Below, piece by piece: positions 52,119 to 63,500 of a stretch of 64,000 nt of DNA. Source of the stretch: Paramecium sonneborni (taxonomy: Eukaryota; Ciliophora; Oligohymenophorea; Peniculida; Parameciidae). The stretch is from assembly GCA_905182985.1 (NCBI GenBank), contig CAJJDN010000077.1:395108-459107 (forward strand), read 5' to 3'. A model generated the notes under the pieces. It saw only the letters and a program-made list of their open reading frames with translations, was not told the DNA's origin and did no database searches. The first letter of the stretch is position 1. Every line of letters begins with the position of its first letter. A program made the translations under genes and the position numbers.

Positions 52119-53948
52119 ATATTTTTTAGTTCAAATTGTTAACTTTCCAAAAAATAAATTAATTTAGTCATTTATAAAATCAGTAAAATCATCTCTTTGA
52201 ATTTATTGAGTTAGTTGAGAATCTAAAAAGATGTTTGAATTTAAAAAATTTCTCAAAAAAGATCTTTCTATACACAAATATTATAACTGTTTGAATTAGA
52301 GCGATTTAATCTACTTTGAGAATTCAAAATTTTTTTTTTATACAATCAATATCTAAATTCAATAAAAATTAATCCTAAAATGATTAATTTATAGATTTGA
52401 AAGATTCAAGTTATGCTTAATGTGCAGAGATTCTATGTTATGCAAATATATTAATCTCTTCTTAGGTTTTTTTTTGTATTTTATTTTCTTCAAGATAAGA
52501 ATCTCTGATTATTATGCACATACATTTTTAGATATATTATCTATTACTTTTTAATCTTATTTTCAAGCATAGTTTAAAATTGATCCTAATTTAGTATACT
52601 TTCAAATGAAAATATTAACCATTTAAATAATCAGGTTATCTTTTAGTGCCTTTAATACTTAAAACTGATTATTACCAGCAATTTTCTTATCTTATCTTAT
52701 TTTACATATGAGTATTATGATTATTAATTAAAACTCTTTTTACATTTACAACTATTTTAAAGTTTAGAAATCATATTAAGGACTGAAGATGATCTTCCCT
52801 TAAATTATTTATTATATTAAATTACCTTTCTTTCAATTGATTCTTAAAAATATTAAACAATTATTTTCGTGTTATTAGGAAATCCAGTTAACTTTGGATA
52901 TTATTAGATTTATTTCAATCTAAAAATGTAATCAAATTCATTAAATACGACCAGAAAGTCCGTTGATGATTTTGTTTATTTCTAACTTATTTTATAATTC
53001 TAATCTAAAAAAAGTCTAAAAAATTAACTTAGAAGTAGAGCCCACTGAAATTTCTAGAAATATTTAATTCCTCCATCAATTAAATGTATAAAAAATATTT
53101 TTGAAAATATTGAATTGAGGAAACTAGTAAATTTCGATACGAATACAAATCAAAAATCCTCATTAAAATTATTTTTAAATAATGAAATCTGAGATATTTT
53201 CTTCATATTTAGATCTATCATCATTTTCTAAATTATTATTTATTTTGGACTATACTGAGTGAATTTACCTACAATATATTATTGTTTTCCCTAACTTTTA
53301 ATTACTAATTTAAATCATTCGAATTAACTCAAATTTAGTGATTCTTAGATTATAATTATAAAATATTTATCCAATAAAATTAATATGAGACCAAATTTTG
53401 TGCAACAAATATGAAAATTCAAAAGAGAAATACATCTATTTAATAAATTTGTTCTATAATAAATTTTTTATAAATAATTTTTACCTTTTATATGTGTTAA
53501 GATATGGAAAATTTTAAATATCAAACAACCCTTAAATGAGAAAATTCTAATTTAAAAAATCGTCTGTTATTTCCATCAAACAACTTGAATTAAAGCAAAA
53601 CTGTTTCCTTAAAACAACTTATGAGTGAAATAAGTAAAATGATTATGGAAATTAAATTAAATATATCCCTTCTCAACAAGACTTGAAGTATCAAAAAATA
53701 AATCTATAAATTTAAATAATTTGCAGATAGAATTACATCCTTAAATAGTTTTCCTTGCTTAGAATCATCAAAAGTTATTCTAGGTTGCAATTAAAATGAA
53801 ATAATCTAAAAATAATTTCAAATTATTAATCCTGCTTTTATTTACTTAAATTCTTAGTCATTTGGATTAATCTAGGATTTAAGGATTTTATGGCGCTTAC
53901 TCTTTCTTTTGCCATTTTTTCTTAATTTATTCAGTTTCCGCTTTTTTT
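52119..53948. other. AT-rich interval, nothing recognised
   Basis: About 1.8 kb with no convincing frame, repeat or transposon motif. Confidence 0.35.
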
Positions 53949-54890
53949 TCATAGTTTTTAGATTTTGATTATAATCACATGACCATAGTTATTATCCGAA
54001 TATGTTCCACCACCTCTATAATAAATATTTTAATATTATATTTACATTTAAAACCAAGTCTTCTCTCTGTCTAAAGAATACAAAATATCCCATTTACCTA
54101 TCTTTCTACCTTCTATATTATATTCACCATTATAAGTGACTTTAGCGTATTTTCTAAACCCTATAAGCAACTCTATCCATTTTCCACACTTCAATCCATT
54201 TTAATTATAATCCTCCACTAATTTTACTAAGAATTAAAAATTTACATATCTTTATCTTTAAATTTATACTTCCAAGGCCCTTTTCTAGAATCATTTTCGT
54301 AATATCCTACCTCATAGACTTAAGCTTTATAAATATATAAAAAATGATACCTTAAGTCCAATAATTTTTAAATATATCCTTCCAACATCCTTCTTTTTTT
54401 CCATTATTTTTGTACTTTCCACCAGCTCCTGATATTAGCTCTCCATCCCACATAACTGTCCAAGAACCTTATTTCTAATTATTTGGTCCATATATTCCTA
54501 TCCATTTTAGATGTTTAATTTATTCTAAGTTCTCCAGCATTTATGGTCTTGGAAAGGTATCTATTCTCTAATCGCTTCATTAAAATATATTAAAATGAAA
54601 TTACCTCCTAAGAATTGTTCCGTCTTTAGTGTAGATGATTTTTTCTTTGTTTAATTAACTTAGTATTTTGTTCTTATTGGTAAAGGTGGATTCCAATAAT
54701 AATTCCAGATTATTCCCTCTAATTCTCTTGTTTCTGGAATTCTAATTTTGGAGAATGATTCTGTGCCATCCAAAATTCCGTCAAAATGACTCCTAAAAAG
54801 TGTATCAAATTAATAATATACTATCCCATCTTCTTTACATTTCATAAATGATTTTTCTTTTCTGTTTCTAATAACCTACATACTAAAAGA
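53949..54890 (-). pseudogene. MORN-like (GK..G.W repeat) protein, frameshifted
   Basis: The minus strand encodes a typical Paramecium protein of Gly/Trp repeats. It starts around 54860 with CKEDGIVYYQFDTLFRSHF, then YTKDGTILR, then MLENLEQIKHLKWIGIYG, WTVMWDGELISGAGGKYKNN, GPWKYKFKDKD, CGKWIELLIGFRKYAKVTYN and IGKWDILYSLDREKTWF, ending at TGA 53949-53951. Three introns are visible: 54575-54604 (30 nt), 54325-54350 (26 nt) and 54016-54045 (30 nt). MORN-like repeats often tether proteins to membranes. A frame change near 54650 and another near 54200 break the protein, so it is probably a recent pseudogene, though assembly errors are possible. Confidence 0.65.
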
Positions 54891-55099
54891 AATTAATAAA
54901 AGGATTCACTATAAGTTTTTTAATATTTGTTTTTCTAAGTAGAATGGATTTATAGAATAATTAAAAAGTAGTGTAAATGAAACACGATAATCAAAAGAAT
55001 AAATTAATTTAATAATTAAGAAGCCTTCGAAAATTTAGATTCACAAATCTCCATAGATTACTTATATACTAAAAAGGAAATGAATAATCCTTTAAGTTT

Positions 55100-55335
55100 T
55101 TTTCTCCTTACCTCTAAATAAATAATAATCTATTGTTTTCAAAAATGAATTTACAAAAAATTTAATAATATTCACATATTCTTAATCTAATTTAAAATTG
55201 AAAGTCGAATTAGAATCATATATTAATTTTAACCATTGGAATAATGAGTGATAATAGAGAATATTTAATTACTTGAGATAAAAAGTCTTGTAAAATACAA
55301 ATCAGAAAATTTAATAAAAATTATTTAGTCTTTTA
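55100..55335 (+). pseudogene. WD40-gene 3' remnant
   Basis: A plus-strand fragment with the terminal blade of the WD40 family of this window: GIMSDNREYLIT, then a TGA (55274-55276) exactly where family members have the Trp of LITWD, then DKKSCKIQIRKFNKNYL. Upstream sequence is only vaguely related. It is a decayed 3' end with no propeller left. Confidence 0.6.
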
Positions 55336-55589
55336 ACTCTTTTCTTCTATTTTTATTAAACTTAAATCAATTTTATTATGATGAATTATTATCTCTTATT
55401 TTCAGAATAAATATCAAAAATTTTATAACATTGATATTTATATTTTTTGAATTAAATGTGATTTCTACATATTAAAATTAAATAATAATTTAATATAAAG
55501 AATTTAGATTTTTCTAATTCTAAAGGGAATAATTTATTATTTCTATTTACTGCTGATTACAAAATGACATTTAAAAGTTGTTACATCAT

Positions 55590-55980
55590 ATTATTTTTAT
55601 AGATATAATTCCACTTACTTCTTTTTAGATCATTATAATCTTCTCCAATTTCAAATAATTGAGCATCACTACTTATTAAAAATTAGAATATTATACGTAT
55701 AATAATTTTTATGTAGTTCTTTCCATAAACCTTGCTTTAATCCATCCATATAGTATCCGCCAACCTCTTTAAGAACATTACTTTGCCAAGATACTCTCCA
55801 CCTACCATATTTTTTATTGTCTAGCCCCCATTGACCATGCCACTTAAGATGTAATATCTATTCCATACTAGTCATTATTTCTGGATACTTAAATATGTCT
55901 TAGACCACTTCCCTTTTTGAATTAATTATAAATTTTACTCTCTCAAAATCTTTTCATTCAGCTTATATATTATTTTGTAA
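55590..55980 (-). pseudogene. Second MORN-like gene fragment
   Basis: A minus-strand frame reads FKYPEIMTSMEQILHLKWHG, KKYGRWRVSWQSNVLKEVGG and YYMDGLKQGLWKELHKNYY. A 28-nt intron (55669-55696, GTATAA...AGTAG) then joins to TDAQLFEIGEDYNDLKRSKW. It is a paralogue of the MORN-like gene at 53949-54890, on the same strand and upstream of it. The 3' part is absent and there is no clear start, so it is a truncated copy. Confidence 0.6.
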
Positions 55981-57534
55981 TCTTTAGTAAATACGATTTA
56001 TATTTTAATCTTCGAAAATTTCTTCTCAAAAATTTCAAATTCTTTAGTAACTTCTTACCAAATGAATAGCTCTTAACAAATTTTTTTCAAAGAAATTCCA
56101 TTGATTTTTTTTTTAATTATTTATAATTGTATTATTTAGAAATCCCTCTAATAAAAAAATAAACGATACTGATTATTATCTAAAATTAGGATTTTCACAT
56201 TTATTCTGTAAAATAATTTTTTTTGATTAATCCTTTTTCTTTTTTAACTCTTTCTATCTTATAATGATTTCAACTTCTATTATAGATTGTTTATGGGGAC
56301 AACTGAAAATAAGTTTGAAAAAAATATATCAGAGGAATTGACTTCTTTTATTTCTGTTATCTTGAAGAAATTAAAATTTTTTAATTTAAAAGAAATAAAA
56401 AACATAATAATATAATAGTTATTTCTTGCATTTCTCCTTTAAAAAAATTATTTAATTATAGTAAATATTAATAATGATAAATAAAAGAATATTAGGCTGC
56501 AAGAAATTATTTTTTGTAGATCCACCAAACTTCTTAAATGAAGCTATTAATAGAAGAGGGGAGAAACATAAAAATGTAAAAGAGGATTGGACAAATAAAA
56601 AGAGTTAGATGGAAATTTTTGGCCAAAAGAGTAAACGTTGATACAATTCCAAGTTTCAATATACTTTTAAAACAGATGCTGGAGATTAAAAAAGGAAAAC
56701 AACTTTGAAACAATTTTTATTATGACTCCTAAAGTGGAAATTTATATTGGCTTCTCAAGATAACCAAGCTATTCAATTTCTTATTAAACTGCATATTTTA
56801 AATAGCTATTCATCAACACGTGGGAATAATTAATTTCAACAATGATAAAATTAAAAAAAATATTCAATTTTAATTGAATGTTGTATGAAATAATCTAATC
56901 TTTTTATTTCTTAATATAATAATATTATTCAAAAAAAAAATTAGAAAATTGAATTAATATGAAAGATAAAATGTGTAGCAAATAAGTTTAGATCTTTGTA
57001 ATTTATTAGTTGAGCAAGACAATTTTTTAGTATTTATTAATAATGGCATTAATTTAAAATTCTTTCATTATTTTACATCTAAATATATTTGTACTAACCT
57101 AAAAATTAATTGATACATACTATAAAAATTAAATTCAACTTAATCAAATTTTTACATTTGAAAATTTTGTCATACCTAGTTATAAAATTATAATAATGAA
57201 TACATTCAAAATGGAAAATATATTAAATAAATGTTTCTTAATAAAATTAAACCAATCATATAAAGCCAAAATTATTCTATTTGTTATATTATTCATTTTA
57301 ATTAATTTAAAAGCTAAGCTAAAGGAGAATTATATAAGGGATTATATGAAATAAAAGAGATGGGTGATGAAAATAAACATAAAGAAGAATGTGAGTATAA
57401 TTAAGAGAGGAAAGATTTTTTATAGATAGATTAAGGAATATTATTTGTGAGAATTTTGGATTAGATATAAAGAAAATACCAAAAATACTATATGAAATTT
57501 GATTTTTATTTTAATTGTCATTTAAAACAATAGC
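55981..57534. other. AT-rich interval with one coding remnant
   Basis: Contains the remnant listed at 56474-56845. Around 57320-57440 two overlapping frames look weakly coding, but I cannot choose between them. Confidence 0.35.
56474..56845 (+). pseudogene. Unrecognised gene remnant with two in-frame TGA
   Basis: From ATG 56474 one frame stays protein-like for 123 codons: LFFVDPPNFLNEAINRRGEK, VKEDWTNKKSQMEIFGQK, then TGA 56639-56641. After it come FQYTFKTDAGDQKRKTTLKQ, TGA 56723-56725, and WKFILASQDNQAIQFLIKL, up to TGA 56843-56845. The continuity of frame across two stops suggests point-mutation decay rather than a chance frame. Family unknown. Confidence 0.35.
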
Positions 57535-60500
57535 TCATTATTATTTTGCCCCTTTTTAGAGTAACAACTAAATAATTGATTTTGGTAAATTAGTGGATTT
57601 GGATGATGTATTTAAAAAGCATTCTTAAGCTAATAATAAAGATTACTAAGCAAATGATTAATAACAGTATATATTGTACCTCTTAGAATTCTAATTTTAA
57701 TGATCTTTAAAATATTTTGTTTATGAAATATCTATTAAGTATAAATTAACAGATCCATCTTATAATCCTGCAGCAAAATTAATTCCATCTGGACAAAATT
57801 TGATAACTTTTACTTTATCATTTATATATTTATTTATATCTTATTATTAACCTTATTCTACCGACCATAATGAAATTGTATTTGTATTTGTCGAGTCTTA
57901 TTACCCACCAATCAAAAGAAGATCTCCTTTTGGAGATAAAGATATACAGTTGATATTGATATCTTCTTCTTTTATCTCTTTAAATATTTTAAGCTCTTTT
58001 TTGTTATGTAAAGAATAGATTTTCACAATAGGTGAACTCAATAATGCAAAATATTTCCAATTTTAAGAAATTTATATATCTGTTACTTCAAAATCTATTT
58101 TTTATTATTCACTTATTGAAGCCAAAGTTTGAGGATCCAAAATTTAAAAACAATTATGAGTAAATAAAAATATTTATTCTCCATCATGAGAATAAAATAT
58201 CTAGCCTTGATTAACTTTTTCATGTAAAAGTAGACTTTTTTTTTAGAGCAAATTTTCACTATTTATTATTTAAATTTTTTTTTATTAACATAAAGCAAAG
58301 TATTTTCCATTTTCTGTAATAATTGGTTTTCTAATAGAACTAAAGATAGCTTCAAAAAAGGTTTTTTCTTTATTAACATTATCATTATCAACATTAATTG
58401 CAATAATTTTAGCTTGATCATCTTCCTTTTCATCATTTTAATCATTTGATTACTTTTTATTTTCATTATTTTTAAACGATATTAATGAGTATTTTGAATT
58501 GATTGTGATATCTGTTATTTAATAATTGTAAGAGTAATTTATTGTGCTATCTGGTACTTAATAATGTTAAGTGCACTTTTTAATTTCTTCTAATTTATTA
58601 AGTTCAGAAATATTAATAAATGATATTTTATCTTTATTCACAAGTACTAAGATTTTATCTGATTGAAATTGTACCATTTGCCCCTCATATTAATTATATT
58701 TATTTAACTTTTTTAGATTTTATACCTCATATATTGCTAAACAAGATGTTAATACTGCATAATATTTATTATCAGGGGAAATACAAATACATTTTTAATT
58801 CATGATATCCTATTAGTTAGTTTTTAAGACTGTTGGTTTTAATTAGATTACCATTATTGTATTCTCCAATTTTAAAGCTATTTCGGATTTTGAAAAATCA
58901 AATTCAAATGAATAAACAAAATCTGGTACCATCCATTCACCTAACTATGAAGCCTCTAAATTTTAATTTAAATTCCATAATTAAATTGATTTATTAGAAC
59001 TAAAGATTATTTAATTCAATGAAAAAGATATGTTTACAATTTAAGATTAAAGATCCAAATCGATCTCGTATGGTTTTTAATTCTTTTCTATAATTAATAA
59101 CTTAAAATAATTTGTAGTAATCCAAAATTTAGAAAAGGCTACAACAAGCATTTCTTCATTATAAGAAAACTAAATTTTATTGATATCTCCAACTTAATAC
59201 TAAATACATTCCTATCTAGAGAAATCATATACAACTATTTATTACTACTCTAAACTTTAGTTTGCTAAAAATCGAAGATTTCTAGAAAAGGTTATGAAAT
59301 CATTCTTTATTATTTCAGATTTATGATCTAATACCAATTATTATGTTTATTTATTAACATTCCAATCCCATATAGTTCCATCAGAATATATTGCATAGAT
59401 TTTTGATGAATCAATACCACAAAATTAATATTTTCTCAAATTACCATTTGAAAATTTTAGATAAATAGGAGGATTATTTAAATTTTCAATCTGCCATATG
59501 CAAATGCTGTTTACTTAAGATTCCTAATTTTCATTATAACAAGCTAAATATTTTTTATCTTCAGATATTTAAATATTTTTTGGTACTTAACTTACTTCAA
59601 TAATTTTAAAATCATTTCGGTTATATGTATCAAATATTGTTATTTTCCAATTAAAACTAATTATAGTGAGTTTTAAATCTATTGAAAATATCACATCTAA
59701 TACTTATTATTTTTCAAATTAATATTTAATTTTTCAAACTAAGATTCCAAATTTTTGAAATCATGTAAAAATATTCTCTTTAGATTCCCCAATTTTTGAA
59801 AATTAATTGTTGTAATTTTCTTTTTTTGACTATCAACAATAGTATCTTTTATCTAAAATAAATATTAATTATTAGGGGAAAGTAAAAAGAACATTGAGTT
59901 TTCAATAAATAAATTTTATTTGTACCATTGATTATCATTATTTTTTTTCTTCCAAACATATACGCCTTGTTTTTCTAAACATAAAATATATTCACCATTT
60001 TTAGAAGTTATAATTTAAGTTACTTATGAATTCTCTTCCAAAATAAGTTCTTTCTTAGATTCAATATTTAGAATTGTCAATTAATTTTTTTCTTTTTCTA
60101 AATAAATGAATTAATCATTTGAAATAAAGTTGTATTAGTCTAAATTTGAACTTAAAGTTATACTTCTATCATAATTTTTTTAATATCGTTCAATTTTCTC
60201 AAAATTCCATTTTTAAATGTTATTTAAATTGCAAAATGCTACAAATGTTTATTCTTTTGGTGAAATACTTAAAGAATTAATAGAGTGATTAAATTCATCT
60301 ATAACATATAAAATTTTGGCAGCTTATGGATATTCAATATTCCAATATATTATCTTTCCATCACTACTTCCTGACACTAAAAACTTAGTACATTTTGAGA
60401 ATTCTAAACAATTAACAGAATCTTAATGTCCCTTTAATTGAATCATTAACTTTTTTTCACTTAAATTCCAAAGGAAGATTGGTACATTTGGTTCAACTCC

Positions 60501-63500
60501 TTTTATATTTGATGATGCTATTAATTAACAATCATAAGAAAATGCTAAAGCACTTATTTAATATTCATGAGCTTGTTATACGTCTTAAGATTCATTTTAC
60601 TGAAATTGCAATTGAATTTATTCTTTTTTAATGTCCTTTTAAAGATCCAACAATCTTTTTAGCTTTAAAATCCCAAAGCATTATATTATTCTTCTCTGTA
60701 CTAATTACTAATTATTACTATTAAGGTAAATAATTTATATAGAATATGTTATCTAAAATTAAATCAATTTAAATTTCAGAAATACTCTATGCTGAATATT
60801 ACATTATTTTTTATTTATCATTAATAAAAACAAATTTATCTCCCTCAATTGAGGTTAAACAAGATTGATAATTTCCTTATTCCTTGAATTTATTGGTATT
60901 GTTGTAATTTTTAAAATTAAATGTCTTATTATCAAGAACTAATAAATTGTTATTTAGAATAAAACAAATATTTTGTTCATCTAAACTCATTTAAAATTAA
61001 TTTAATTTCTAACCATTAATAAGTACTATTCTTTTCATTTTTTATGTATCTATTAATTTAAATGAGTCATTCTACATTAAAGCAAAAATTTGATATTTTT
61101 TAGAATATTCCTTATTTTTAAATTACTTTTTAAATTAATTAAACTTATTGTGGAATCAAATTCTATTTGAAAGATGCAGAAAAATTAAAATCTTATAAGA
61201 ATTTACCAATTAATTTTTTTCCACGTGAGATTTAAAATAAATAAATAAATTTTTTTGAATTTATTGATAGCTCTTCACCATCATTTGAAAAAGTTAAAGT
61301 ACAGTCATCAATATCAATATTTAAATCTAAACTATCTAATATATTTAATTTATCTCCTTGTATTTCTTCTAATTAAATGTTTCTTCCTATCTTCATTGCA
61401 AAAAGATTTTTTTCTTCAAAAAATGTTATCTATTAAACATTTTATTTTAATTCTAAAGTTTGTTATTTCTCAATCATATACATAAAAAGTTATCCAGAAT
61501 CGGTTAAAATAATATAAAATTATTCATTTTAATACATGAACAACTACTTAATTTTTTGGTTTAAATTAATAGGAAATGCGAAAGTTACATTAAACACATT
61601 TTTTATTTCCATTTTTTAACCATCCTTAATTCCTAATCCCATTCCTCCATTTTAGTTAACAGAAAAACAATGAATATCCTAATGATATCCACATAAATAA
61701 ATTTTGGTAAAGTCTTTTATATTCCAAACCTCTACAAGGTTTTAATGCTATGAAATAATTATTTCATCTTTCATATTTAATTTCGATGAAATGTATTGGT
61801 AGAAATTTATTTCTATTATTTAATAATTATCTTTATGATTCCAAATGCACATCTTATCTTATTTAAATATTAGCATTAAATTTTCTTTATCCTCGAAAAA
61901 CTCTAGATATTTTGTATCTTTGACAAGTAAAGAATTATTCTTTTAAAAGCCATCATAAAATATATTTATTTCATTTTTATTTGCCAAGGCAATTTAATTA
62001 TTTGATGAAAGTGCACCACAATCATATATAGCTTCTTTAATATAATTATGCTAAAAATTATTAATATTACACAGGATTAAATCATTATTTTCTTATAAAA
62101 GTAATATATGTTGATCATCTCCTACAAAACCCAATTATTTAATAGAATGTTCATATAATTGAGATCCTAAATAATTTATTGTTCCTTCTTTGTATTTCCA
62201 TAATTCTACTATATAATTTGTATTTAAAGCAATAAGATCGCAATTATGAGAAAAAGTAATTAATTTTGCATTTTCTAAATAGGATACTTTTATGTCTTTA
62301 AATTCATTAGTAGATAAATCCCATAAAATAATTTCTCTAAAGCTAGCAGTTATTATAAATTTTTAATCTTTAGTAAACATTAATTAAATAATCTAATTAG
62401 ATAAGTTATATCTTTTTTTATTGAGTTTTTTTTCATGATTTTAGTTTTTACTCAAGATATTAATTTCATGAATTTCATAATTTATATTAAAACCAATAAA
62501 TTCATTATCGGTTGAAAATACTACTTAACTTATGGTATTTTTTTATTCCAAATTAATTAATGTATTTGAATTAAAATTATAAATTTGAAACAAATCTTTC
62601 AATAACAATCCAATTTATGAGCCATCTGGAGAATAATTTAATTATAAAATTATTTAATCTTTCAAGTTGATTATTTTTTATATTTTAAAGGGATTTTGAT
62701 CTAAATTCCAAATTAGAACTTCTTCTTTATATACAACAGCTAATTAATTAACTTTTGGAGAAAACTAAAAAATCTAAACTTCTTTCGTTTAATTATCAAG
62801 AGGTTCTTAAATTTATAAATTTTTATCCAAATCATAAATTATAATAAGGTTGGATTCTGAAGTAATATAAGCAATTATCCAACTGTTTGCCATAAAACAA
62901 AATTTTTCAATGTTAATATTAAAATTTCTATTTTCTAATACTTAATTTCTTTTATTAATATCTATTAGAAGAGATCCAAAATTATTAGGTTCAACTTAAA
63001 ATTGAATAAGTAATTTTACAAAATTTTTGGAAATTATTAGATTTTTCTAAAAATTATTCCAAACAAGTTCATAAATTGTTGTTAGTTTATTGACATCAAT
63101 AATTTAAAATGATTTTTTTATTTTTTCATCATTTAAAATGAATGATAATTATGAACTATCTTTTGAAAAAATTATAAAACTTGGTTGAAAGTTGAAAGTT
63201 CTAAAATTAATTGACATTGTTTCCACTTCAATTATACTTATTTTTTTTTCATATATAATGGCAGTGAATTTTCCATTAGGAGAAATTTAAACTTCAAAAC
63301 ATTTCTCCTGTTAATCTTATATTTTTATATTTTACTAAACAATTTCCCTTCTCAATACAAAGTTATTTGTACTTAAAATTAAATAAAGATTTGACTTATC
63401 GAAAATAATTGTTGATAAAATAAAATTAGAGAAGTTAAAGATTCTTAATTATTTCAATTTATTTTCTGATATATCCCAAACATTAGCTTACTTTTTAAAA

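Noticed and set aside
58266..58466. 66-residue minus-strand frame under the standard code
   Set aside because: It is an out-of-frame shadow of the giant WD40 gene; the real frame there encodes an Asn/Asp/Glu-rich loop and a propeller strand.
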